A DNA stretch of 15,299 bases, taken from DATARH01 sp036264235. GTDB taxonomy: Bacteria; Pseudomonadota; Alphaproteobacteria; ATCC43930; CGMCC-115725. Below, in pieces: positions 1 through 5,891 of this stretch. The notes below the pieces were generated by a model. It did not search any database and had not been told where the DNA came from. It saw only the letters and a program-made list of their open reading frames with translations. Every line of letters starts with the position of its first letter. Within the stretch, counting starts at the first letter, position 1. Both the position numbers and the translations under genes were made by a program. The stretch lies in contig DATARH010000170.1 in the NCBI GenBank assembly GCA_036264235.1, forward strand, positions 1 through 15,299, given 5' to 3'.

Positions 1-406
1 GGCCGACCCCGACGCGCCGGGTGCCGCCATCGGCATTGACGTCGGCGGCGCGGTCGCCGAAATCGCAATCTCAGTCGGCGGTAACGCCGCTATCCTCGCC
101 GACCGCGAGGGGTTCGAAATGTCATTGCCCGTGCCGGCCGCGCCGGATGGCGACTGGCGGCACCTCTTCGAAGGCGCCAAGTTGCGCGCCGAGCGCGCTC
201 TCGCCCGGCCGGTGACCCACGCCGTGTTGGCCCTCGGCGCCGCGCCCAACGCGGATTTCGCCGCCGGGCTCGCCGATGCCGCCGGCGCAGTGGGTTTGGA
301 ATTGTTGCGCCTCGTCCCGGCCGCCGCGCTTGCCGCCGGCGAACCCCGCGCCTGTGCCGCAGCAGTCCTGGCGGAGGACTTGGCGCCCCGGCCGGAGGCG
401 CTGTGA
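1..406 (+). CDS. Truncated/degenerate Hsp70 (HscA-like) protein, 5' end outside window
   Basis: The reading frame is open from base 2 to the TGA at 404-406, giving 134 visible residues; the true start lies just left of the window. Visible residues 8-35 (AIGIDVGG... then ILADREGF) resemble the N-terminal strand of Hsp70/HscA (GIDLGTTNS... ILPDEQG), but the phosphate-binding GTTNS is replaced by GGAVA. Residues 70-115 (VTHAVLALGAAP... GLELLRLVPAAALAAG) follow the Hsp70 pattern AVITVPAYF... GLEVLRLINEPTAAALAYG, with the key motifs eroded. The protein ends there, so about two thirds of an Hsp70, including the substrate-binding domain, is missing, and the stretch between the two blocks is also shortened. 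Its stop overlaps the fdx start (TGATG), the place hscA occupies in ISC operons. It may be a decayed hscA or a paralogue following an intact hscA upstream. ATPase activity is unlikely. The homology is my reading of motifs, not a search result. Confidence 0.6.
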   Translation, partial: ADPDAPGAAIGIDVGGAVAEIAISVGGNAAILADREGFEMSLPVPAAPDGDWRHLFEGAKLRAERALARPVTHAVLALGAAPNADFAAGLADAAGAVGLELLRLVPAAALAAGEPRACAAAVLAEDLAPRPEAL

Positions 407-738
407 TGCCGAAGATGGTGTTCATCGAGCGCGACGGGAGCCGCCGCGAGGTCGACGCGCCGCTGGGTCTTTCGGTTCTGGAGATCGCGCACAAATACGA
501 CATCGACATAGAGGGTGCGTGCGAGGGCTCGCTCGCCTGCTCGACCTGCCACGTAATTGTCGATCCTGATTGGTACGAGCTACTGAAGGACGCGACCGAG
601 GACGAGGAAGACATGCTCGACCTCGCCTTTGGCCTAACCCAGACCTCGCGCCTCGGCTGCCAAATCATCATGACCGAGGAGCTGGACGGACTGACCGTGC
701 GGCTGCCGAAGGCCACCCGCGACCTGCGGCAGGGCTGA
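406..738 (+). CDS. fdx: ISC-type 2Fe-2S ferredoxin
   Basis: This 110-residue adrenodoxin/ISC-type ferredoxin supplies electrons for Fe-S cluster assembly on IscU with IscS, in the cytoplasm. The four cluster ligands are C39, C45, C48 and C85 (CX5CX2CX36C) in the context GACEGSLACSTCH and RLGCQI, which is the signature of this family. An acidic helix (TEDEEDMLD, about residues 64-72) corresponds to the partner-binding surface of adrenodoxin-type proteins. I chose the ATG at 406, which overlaps the preceding stop as TGATG; a GTG at 403 would add one residue. The length is normal for Fdx. It sits between an HscA-like fragment and tenA/mnmA, consistent with the tail of an isc operon. Family assignment is very secure; the exact start is less so. 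Confidence 0.95.
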   Translation: MPKMVFIERDGSRREVDAPLGLSVLEIAHKYDIDIEGACEGSLACSTCHVIVDPDWYELLKDATEDEEDMLDLAFGLTQTSRLGCQIIMTEELDGLTVRLPKATRDLRQG

Positions 739-750
739 GCACAAGGCTGA

Positions 751-1425
751 ATGATGGCGGCGGACCTGTTTATCGCCCTTGTCGCGCTGGCAGGGCCCGC
801 GTGGCCCGCCTATACGCGTCACGAGTTTGTCTTGCGGCTGGCGCGCGGCGATCTGCCGGAGGCGGCGTTCCGCCGGTATCTCGTCCAGGATTACCTGTTC
901 CTGCTGCATTTCGCCCGCGCCTGGGGCCTTGCGATCTACAAATCCGACACCCTTCCCGAGATGCGCCGCGCTCAGCGCCTAGTCGCTGCGACCGTGGACG
1001 TCGAGATCGGGCTGCATATCGATTACTGCCGCGGCTGGGGGTTGGCGGAGGCAGAGATGGCGGCCCAGCCGGAGGCGCTGGAGACCGTCGCCTACACCCG
1101 CTTCGTCCTCGACCGGGGCCTGGCCGGCGACCGGCTTGACCTCGAAGTGGCACTTGCTCCGTGCGTGATCGGTTATGCCGAGATCGCCCGCGACCGGATC
1201 GCCGACCCGGCAACCCGACACGACGGCAACCCGTATCGCGAGTGGCTCCTGATGTACGCCGGCGACGAGTACCAGCAACTCGCACATGAGGCGGCGGCGG
1301 CACTCGACCAACAATTTTCGTTGCGCGGCGGCGAAGGGCGCATTCCGGCGCTGGCGGCAAATTTCACCGCCGCGTCGCGTCTCGAAGCCGATTTCTGGCA
1401 GATGGGCCTCAATGCCGTCCGTTGA
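751..1425 (+). CDS. tenA: TenA-family thiaminase II / aminopyrimidine aminohydrolase
   Basis: This 224-residue all-helical protein is of the TenA/THI-4/PqqC fold. Known TenA enzymes hydrolyse aminopyrimidines such as 4-amino-5-aminomethyl-2-methylpyrimidine, salvaging the pyrimidine half of thiamin. The active-site set of the Cys-type subfamily is visible: D47 (in RYLVQDYLF), Y115 (TVAYTR), nucleophile C138 (ALAPCVIGYAEIA), Y169 (LLMYAGDEY) and E212 (RLEADFWQM). The spacing agrees with Bacillus TenA (D44, Y112, C135, Y163, E205) as I remember it. A weak AAGG at 742-745 precedes ATG 751; ATG 754 is an equally possible start. It begins 12 bp after fdx and its last 14 bp overlap mnmA, so it is co-transcribed and probably translationally coupled. 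No other thiamin gene is in the window and no TPP riboswitch precedes it. Confidence 0.88.
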   Translation: MMAADLFIALVALAGPAWPAYTRHEFVLRLARGDLPEAAFRRYLVQDYLFLLHFARAWGLAIYKSDTLPEMRRAQRLVAATVDVEIGLHIDYCRGWGLAEAEMAAQPEALETVAYTRFVLDRGLAGDRLDLEVALAPCVIGYAEIARDRIADPATRHDGNPYREWLLMYAGDEYQQLAHEAAAALDQQFSLRGGEGRIPALAANFTAASRLEADFWQMGLNAVR

Positions 1426-2545
1426 TCTCGATCTCCCCGCCGGCAGCCGCATCGTCGTCGCGATGTCGGGCGGCGTCGACTCGTCCGTCTGCGCGGCGTT
1501 GCTGGCGCGTGCCGGTTACGAGGTCGTCGGCATTACCCTGCAGCTCTACGACCATGGCGCCGCGGCCGGCAAAAAGGGCGCCTGTTGCGCCGGCCAGGAC
1601 GTGCGCGACGCGGCTGCCGTCGCCGCCGAACTGGGCATCGCGCATTATGTGCTCGATTACGAGGCGCGCTTTCGCGCGGCAGTGATCGAGGATTTCGCTG
1701 AGAGCTACCGCCGCGGCGAGACGCCGGTGCCGTGCATCCTCTGTAACGAGCGCATAAAAGTCCGCGATCTGCTGGCGACCGCCCGCGATCTCGGCGCCGC
1801 CGCGCTCGCAACCGGTCATTACGTGCGCCGCGTGGCAACCGAAGCCGGCGTCGAACTGCACCGCGCCCACGATCCGGCGCGCGATCAGAGCTATTTCCTA
1901 TACCGCACCACTCGCGACGAGCTCGATTTTCTGCGCTTCCCGTTGGGCGACCTTTTGAAGGACGAAACCCGGGCGCTGGCGCGCGAGTGGCGTCTGCCGA
2001 TCGCCGACAAACCCGACAGCCAGGACATCTGCTTCGTGCCGAGCGGCTCCTACGCCGCGTTGGTCGAGCGGCTGCGGCCGGAGGCCGGAGAACCCGGCGA
2101 CATCGTCGACTCGCACGACCGCGTACTCGGCCGCCACCGCGGCATCGCGCATTTCACGGTCGGCCAGCGCAAGGGGCTCGGCATCGCCTCGGCCGAGCCG
2201 CTCTATGTTTTGCAGCTGGACCCGGAACGCCGGCGCGTCGTTGTCGGCCCCAAGAACGCACTCGTCGAAACCCGCGTGCATCTCGCCGAACTCAATTGGC
2301 TCGGCCCGGCCTTCGCTGCTGGCGACACGCTACCGGTCGCCGCCAAGCTCCGTTCGGCGCAGCCGCCGGTCGCGGCGACGTTGCATCGTGGGAGCACGCC
2401 GGAGCGTGGTGAACTCGTCCTCGACGAACCGGCCGGCGCGGTTGCGCCCGGCCAGGCGGCGGTCCTTTACGACGGTGACCGGGTGCTCGGCGGGGGCTGG
2501 ATCCGCCGGCCGCCCGCATTCGCGGATAGCCCCGCCGCAGCTTGA
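1412..2545 (+). CDS. mnmA: tRNA-specific 2-thiouridylase MnmA
   Basis: MnmA uses ATP and sulfur relayed from IscS to thiolate U34 (s2U) in tRNAs for Lys, Glu and Gln. The 377-residue protein has the PP-loop SGGVDSS at 19-25, the catalytic CXXCN element at 108-112 (C111 is the expected nucleophile), and the second catalytic cysteine C207 in the conserved DSQDICFVPSG block. A GHYVR motif (about 135-139), RDQSYFLY (157-164) and the central TVGQRKGLGI region are also family hallmarks. The C-terminal part is the usual beta-barrel. I chose ATG 1412, 14 bp inside tenA, because it gives the normal N-terminus; an in-frame upstream extension to 1286 would be atypical and lies wholly inside tenA. Sharing an operon with fdx fits a sulfur-trafficking theme. 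Its TGA at 2543-2545 is embedded in the -35 box of the downstream tRNA promoter. Confidence 0.97.
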   Translation: MPSVDLDLPAGSRIVVAMSGGVDSSVCAALLARAGYEVVGITLQLYDHGAAAGKKGACCAGQDVRDAAAVAAELGIAHYVLDYEARFRAAVIEDFAESYRRGETPVPCILCNERIKVRDLLATARDLGAAALATGHYVRRVATEAGVELHRAHDPARDQSYFLYRTTRDELDFLRFPLGDLLKDETRALAREWRLPIADKPDSQDICFVPSGSYAALVERLRPEAGEPGDIVDSHDRVLGRHRGIAHFTVGQRKGLGIASAEPLYVLQLDPERRRVVVGPKNALVETRVHLAELNWLGPAFAAGDTLPVAAKLRSAQPPVAATLHRGSTPERGELVLDEPAGAVAPGQAAVLYDGDRVLGGGWIRRPPAFADSPAAA

Positions 2546-2570
2546 CCCCCCGTACCCTTTTCCCTATATG
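2542..2570 (+). promoter_or_regulatory. Putative sigma-70 promoter of the tRNA gene
   Basis: TTGACC (2542-2547) and TATATG (2565-2570) are separated by exactly 17 bp, close to the housekeeping consensus. The expected transcription start near 2577 lies about five bases before the mature tRNA end at 2582. The mnmA stop codon TGA (2543-2545) is part of the -35 hexamer. The call is pattern-based only. Confidence 0.6.
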
Positions 2571-2581
2571 CGGGGCCTCTC

Positions 2582-2655
2582 GGCGGGGTAGCTCAGTTGG
2601 TCAGAGCAGGGGAATCATAATCCCAAGGTCGGGGGTTCAAATCCCTCCCCCGCTA
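2582..2655 (+). tRNA. tRNA with CAU anticodon, probably elongator tRNA-Met
   Basis: A complete cloverleaf can be drawn. The acceptor GGCGGGG (2582-2588) pairs with CCCCGCT (2648-2654), closing with a G-U pair. The D stem is GCTC/GAGC (2591-2594/2604-2607). The anticodon stem is 2609-2613/2621-2625 around loop ATCATAA, with anticodon CAT at 2616-2618. The variable loop has five bases (2626-2630). The T arm is GGGGG-TTCAAAT-CCCTC (2631-2647), and the discriminator is A2655. The 3' CCA is not encoded (CTC follows), so it must be added after transcription. The top pair of the anticodon stem, G2609 with A2625, is mismatched. The acceptor stem is paired at its end, so it is not an initiator. CAU could also be tRNA-Ile2 with lysidine; elongator Met is preferred from overall resemblance to alphaproteobacterial genes. 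Confidence 0.93.
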
Positions 2656-2672
2656 CTCCCCCTTCAGAGCGC

Positions 2673-2691
2673 GCGATGCCGTGGGCATCGC
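2673..2691. terminator. Palindromic hairpin between the tRNA and the convergent Crp-like gene
   Basis: GCGATGCC (2673-2680) and GGCATCGC (2684-2691) form a perfect 8-bp stem with a GTG loop. It lies in the 36-bp gap between the tRNA 3' end and the stop codon of the convergent regulator gene, where a bidirectional terminator would be expected. Neither strand has a clear T run after the stem, so intrinsic termination is uncertain. Confidence 0.4.
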
Positions 2692-3462
2692 TCACGCCGC
2701 TTCGTTCAGCAGGTCAACAATCGATAGCGGCTTCAAGTAGTTGCTTTCGAAATCGACAAGGGCGGACAGCGCCTCGACATCGTTAATGACGATGAGCTTG
2801 TCCTTGATACAAACGAGGTGGTCGTCGCGAAGCCTGCGAAGCACCTGGTTGACATAAGGGATGCTGAGGCCGAGCGCATCGGCGATCAGCTCCTGGGTGA
2901 GCGGCAAGCAAAAAGACCGCTCATCGGCGAGCCGCACGGCCTGCAGTCGCACCAGGAGCTCGAGCAGGAAATGGCCGATCCGTTCGAGAGCCGTGCGCCG
3001 GCCGACGGCGACCGCCCGTTCGGCGTAGATCGCCGCCTCGCACGCAAACGACCAGAACAGCTTTGCCGCCAACCGCGGATGGGATTGGAATAGGTTCATC
3101 ACGCGCCCGAACGGGACCGGTGCGGCCCATACATCCGTGAGCGTCCTCACCGAGTACAGTGCGCCCTCGAAGAAGCAGCCGGGGACACCCGCGATATCAC
3201 CCGGCAGCACGACATTGACGATGTGGCGTCTTCCGTCCCGCAGAATGCGATAACGGATTGCGACGCCTTCGAGGACTATGAAGAGCGTCCGGTGGCGTCT
3301 GCCCTCGACGATGATTTCCTGGGCGCGCCGAAACGGGCGGCCGCCCGATTGCAGTTCGACCAGCAGCGGGATCTCGTTCGCGGCGAGCGGGATGAATTGG
3401 GCAAGTTTTTGGGTCAGCGGGACCGTGGCCCCCGACCTCACGGGCAGCGTTACGGTTTCCAT
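2692..3462 (-). CDS. Crp/Fnr-family transcriptional regulator
   Basis: This 256-residue cytoplasmic regulator has a cyclic-nucleotide-binding-like beta-roll at about 30-125 (FIVLEGVAIRYRILRDG..., then LPGDIAGVPG) and a long dimerisation helix at about 125-160. A Crp-type winged helix-turn-helix follows at about 185-225 (PLTQELIADALGLSIPYVNQVLRRLRDDHLV). The phosphate-binding cassette lacks the Arg-Ser pair that binds cAMP in CRP (LYS stands in that area), and there is no N-terminal FNR-type cysteine cluster; scattered cysteines are C96, C141, C185 and C218. The ligand is therefore unknown. ATG 3462 has AGGAAGG four bases upstream. The gene is divergent from the porin at 3758, so control of that porin is a reasonable but unproven guess. 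Confidence 0.88.
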   Translation of the reverse strand: METVTLPVRSGATVPLTQKLAQFIPLAANEIPLLVELQSGGRPFRRAQEIIVEGRRHRTLFIVLEGVAIRYRILRDGRRHIVNVVLPGDIAGVPGCFFEGALYSVRTLTDVWAAPVPFGRVMNLFQSHPRLAAKLFWSFACEAAIYAERAVAVGRRTALERIGHFLLELLVRLQAVRLADERSFCLPLTQELIADALGLSIPYVNQVLRRLRDDHLVCIKDKLIVINDVEALSALVDFESNYLKPLSIVDLLNEAA

Positions 3463-3757
3463 TTGGCCTTCCTGTTCAGTCGACTTTTATTCGGCACTGC
3501 CAGGTAGGTACGGTCTGGGACTAAGGGCCGTCCTCCCGCACGCAACCCATACGCGATCACCTTCGGCCAATCCGCGTCTGCCGACAAGCCAGCCAAAGGG
3601 GAGCGGTGATTAATCTTAAGGTATCTGAATCAGCTGTTAGAACGACAGGCCCACGCCAGCGGTAGAGCATTCCCCCAGCCGGCCAACCAATAGGTTCGGT
3701 CCAGCCGACGCGCGCCGCAAGCGGGCGTGAGGTTTTATCGAAACGGGGGAGGAGACT
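3463..3757. other. Intergenic region between divergent regulator and porin genes
   Basis: These 295 bp must hold the promoters of both flanking genes. A relatively AT-rich patch around 3608-3645 contains the 8-bp palindrome GATTAATC (3608-3615). I find no convincing Fnr or Crp box (TTGAT-N4-ATCAA or TGTGA-N6-TCACA) and no clean -35/-10 pair. A strong Shine-Dalgarno (GGGGGAGGAG) sits just before the porin ATG. No gene in this gap can be supported. Confidence 0.5.
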
Positions 3758-5374
3758 ATGAAGATGGTGCGGACAGCGGCAATCGCGTCGCTGACCTCGG
3801 CGGTGCCGCTGTTCCTAGTCTGCGGTATGGCTTCAGCGCGGGCCGAAGAGCTTTCCGACCTGAGCGTCAATCAGCAGCTTCTCCAGAGCCGCATCGACCA
3901 ATTGGCGCAGGCGCCGGTCTCACCATCGCCCGGCTTCGTGCCGCCGGGTCCGGTCGCGGCCACGGGGCGCGCTTCCCTCGGCGGCTCGTTCCCGCGGTCG
4001 TTCCTGATCCCCGGAACCGACGTATCGTTGCGCGTCGGCGGCCAGGGTGTCGGGTCGGTGTTGTGGTTCATCAAGGGCCAAGCGACGGGAGGCGCCTTCA
4101 ACGGCCAGGGCGGCTTCAACGAGACCTTCATGGACGGCCAGGGCGGCACCGGCAATCTGCCGAACATCCCGCTCAATGGCACCGTCGCGCATTCGCGCAG
4201 CTCGCATTGGGACTTCTCCGGCAAGGAGTCGAACCTCTATCTCGATGCCCGCGTGCCGAGCGCCTGGGGCGAGGTCAAGGCCTTCGTGTCGATGGATTTT
4301 GCCGCGTCGAACACCAATACGATTCTGAACGTCGTCGAAGGCAGCACCAACGGCTACATCCCGCGCCTGCGTGAAGGCTATGTCTCCTTCGGCGGTCTGC
4401 TCGCCGGCCAGACCATCGGCACCTTCGTCGACAACGACTCCTCGCCGGAACTCTTGGACTTCGGTGGCCAGACCGGCATCAACTTCGTCGCCCGCACGCC
4501 GCAGGTCCGCTACACTTATCTGTTGCCGATGGGGCAGTCGGTCGCGGTGTCGATCGAGCAGCCGAACCCGCTGGTCGCCGGCCCGTTCGGGACCTATTAC
4601 GAAGACACCAACCAGATCCCGACCATATCGTCCTGTAACCCGATCACCGCGATAACGGCCGGGGTCGTCACCGGGACCAACATCACCAATGCCTGCCTCG
4701 GCAATGCGGCATTCTTCAACATCTCGCAGCAGCTGGCGCCGACTTTTGTCCAGCGCTGGCGCATCGATCAGCCCTGGGGCCATATCCAGATCGGCACCAC
4801 AGAATTGCTGTACACGCTGAACGATGGCAGCTTCCTGAACAACCGGCAGTATGTCGGCTACGGCGCCGGCTTCTCCGGCAACACCTTCCCCGGCTGGTTC
4901 GGCTGGAGCAAGGACAACATCACCTATGGCCTGTCGGCCGGCAACGGCATCGGTGACCAGATCGCCAACAACAGCGGTCTCGCCACCAATTTCGGCGGCA
5001 ATCTGAATGCTCAAGGCATCACCGCCGCCGACAGCCGCTCGAACTTCACAGTCAACCGCAAGCTTTACGACTCGGCGGTGCTCGGCCGCACCATCCCGTC
5101 CTTCGGCGCCCGTATCGGCTACGCCCACTGGTGGACCGACAATCTGCGTTCAAACGTCGACTTCAGCATGAACCATGAAGACGTTGCGTCGCTGTTGGTC
5201 GGCACCGCCAGCACCGTCAACAAGGAACTAACGCTGACGCATGTAAACCTGATCTGGAGCCCAGCGGCGTTCCTCGACCTCGGTGTCGAAGGCGCCTGGG
5301 GTCATCGCCAGACGGTCAGCAACAAAAAGGGCGATGCCTACACCATGCAGACCAAGATGAAGTTCCGGTTCTGA
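3758..5374 (+). CDS. DcaP-like outer-membrane porin
   Basis: This is a 538-residue precursor with a Sec signal peptide (positively charged start, hydrophobic 7-27, likely cleavage after ASARA at residue 29). A short heptad-like segment follows (about 31-51, LSDLSVNQQLLQSRIDQLAQA region) and then a Pro-rich linker. The rest alternates aromatic/hydrophobic residues like a beta-barrel and ends in Phe, the BamA-recognised terminus. Features of DcaP-type trimeric porins are visible: PGTDVSLRVGG near 85-95, an ESNLYLDAR strand, and LREGYVSFGGLLAGQTIGTFVDND with PELLDFGGQTG. DcaP proteins take up small, often anionic, molecules. C293 and C313 are the only cysteines in the mature protein and bracket a 19-residue segment, probably a disulfide-closed extracellular loop. 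The strong ribosome site GGGGGAGGAG precedes ATG 3758. Its substrate is unknown; a Crp/Fnr-like regulator is transcribed divergently. Confidence 0.9.
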   Translation: MKMVRTAAIASLTSAVPLFLVCGMASARAEELSDLSVNQQLLQSRIDQLAQAPVSPSPGFVPPGPVAATGRASLGGSFPRSFLIPGTDVSLRVGGQGVGSVLWFIKGQATGGAFNGQGGFNETFMDGQGGTGNLPNIPLNGTVAHSRSSHWDFSGKESNLYLDARVPSAWGEVKAFVSMDFAASNTNTILNVVEGSTNGYIPRLREGYVSFGGLLAGQTIGTFVDNDSSPELLDFGGQTGINFVARTPQVRYTYLLPMGQSVAVSIEQPNPLVAGPFGTYYEDTNQIPTISSCNPITAITAGVVTGTNITNACLGNAAFFNISQQLAPTFVQRWRIDQPWGHIQIGTTELLYTLNDGSFLNNRQYVGYGAGFSGNTFPGWFGWSKDNITYGLSAGNGIGDQIANNSGLATNFGGNLNAQGITAADSRSNFTVNRKLYDSAVLGRTIPSFGARIGYAHWWTDNLRSNVDFSMNHEDVASLLVGTASTVNKELTLTHVNLIWSPAAFLDLGVEGAWGHRQTVSNKKGDAYTMQTKMKFRF

Positions 5375-5391
5375 TCCCGCCAGTACGCCAA

Positions 5392-5427
5392 CCGAGCGGC
5401 CCGCCGAAGCCGACGGCGGTCGCTCGG
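5392..5427 (+). terminator. GC-rich hairpin after the porin gene
   Basis: CCGAGCG (5392-5398) pairs with CGCTCGG (5421-5427) and, inside it, CCGCCG (5401-5406) pairs with CGGCGG (5414-5419), leaving a seven-base loop. The hairpin begins 18 bp after the porin stop. No T tract follows, so it may act as a transcript-stabilising or Rho-assisted 3' structure rather than a classic intrinsic terminator. Confidence 0.45.
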
Positions 5428-5462
5428 GGCGCGGACTGTGAAGTATACTGAAGGAGCGACCA

Positions 5463-5813
5463 ATGATCGAAATCGTCGAGGGGCTCCCGGGCAATGTTGT
5501 GGGGATCGTCGCAAAGGGGCGTGTCACCAATGAGGACTGCAAGAATATCCTGAAACCGTTGGTGGAGACCTCGCTGAAGCGGCACGACAAGGTCCGGCTG
5601 TATTACGAGATAGGCTGTCGGTTTCCCGGCGCCGCCTGGGAAGATCTCCGGATCGGCCTCGAACAAATTCCGCAATGGGAACGGGTCGCGGTGGTCACCG
5701 ATGTCGGCTGGGTCAGGCATACCGTCAACGCGCTGCGCTTTCTGATCCCGGGAGAGGTGCGCGTGTTTACGACCCCCGAGGCCTACAAGGGCTGCGCCTG
5801 GATCTCGTCCTGA
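5463..5813 (+). CDS. SpoIIAA-like (STAS-fold) protein
   Basis: This 116-residue soluble protein resembles the SpoIIAA-like family (PF11964, formerly DUF3478). It starts MIEIVEGLPGNVVGIVAKGRVTNEDC and continues with a helical block (LKPLVETSLKRHDKVRLYYEIG). A region with alternating charged and hydrophobic residues follows (WEDLRIGLEQIPQWERVAVVTDVGWV), and then an R-V-F-x-x-P-E-A strand-turn near the C-terminus. The WERVAVVTD and VRVF...EA elements are typical of this family. Its biochemical role is not established; STAS folds often bind small ligands or regulate partner proteins. A clear AAGGAG (5450-5455) precedes ATG 5463. It is a single gene between the porin and the convergent kinase gene, 88 bp after the porin. 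Function cannot be assigned further from sequence. Confidence 0.8.
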   Translation: MIEIVEGLPGNVVGIVAKGRVTNEDCKNILKPLVETSLKRHDKVRLYYEIGCRFPGAAWEDLRIGLEQIPQWERVAVVTDVGWVRHTVNALRFLIPGEVRVFTTPEAYKGCAWISS

Positions 5814-5891
5814 CAGTCTAGTCAGACCGCACAATCGACAGACCGCACGCCGTGTTTCGGCGGCGCCTCTCGACTCAACCGCTCGCTGGTC

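Noticed and set aside
2542..2727. A short plus-strand frame spanning the tRNA
   Set aside because: It is translation of tRNA sequence and its promoter, and is not a gene.
3637..3870. A 77-codon minus-strand frame in the regulator-porin gap
   Set aside because: It overlaps the porin ribosome site and signal peptide, has no Shine-Dalgarno support and no recognisable features.
3920..5128. A 402-codon open frame on the minus strand across the porin gene
   Set aside because: It is the antisense shadow of a GC-rich gene. Its translation is Arg/Asp/Gly/Ala-rich without domains, while the plus-strand product has a signal peptide, barrel pattern and C-terminal Phe.
5444..5449. TATACT as a -10 box for the SpoIIAA-like gene
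   Set aside because: The start would fall about at the ribosome-binding site, and the -35 position holds CGCTCG, part of the porin hairpin.
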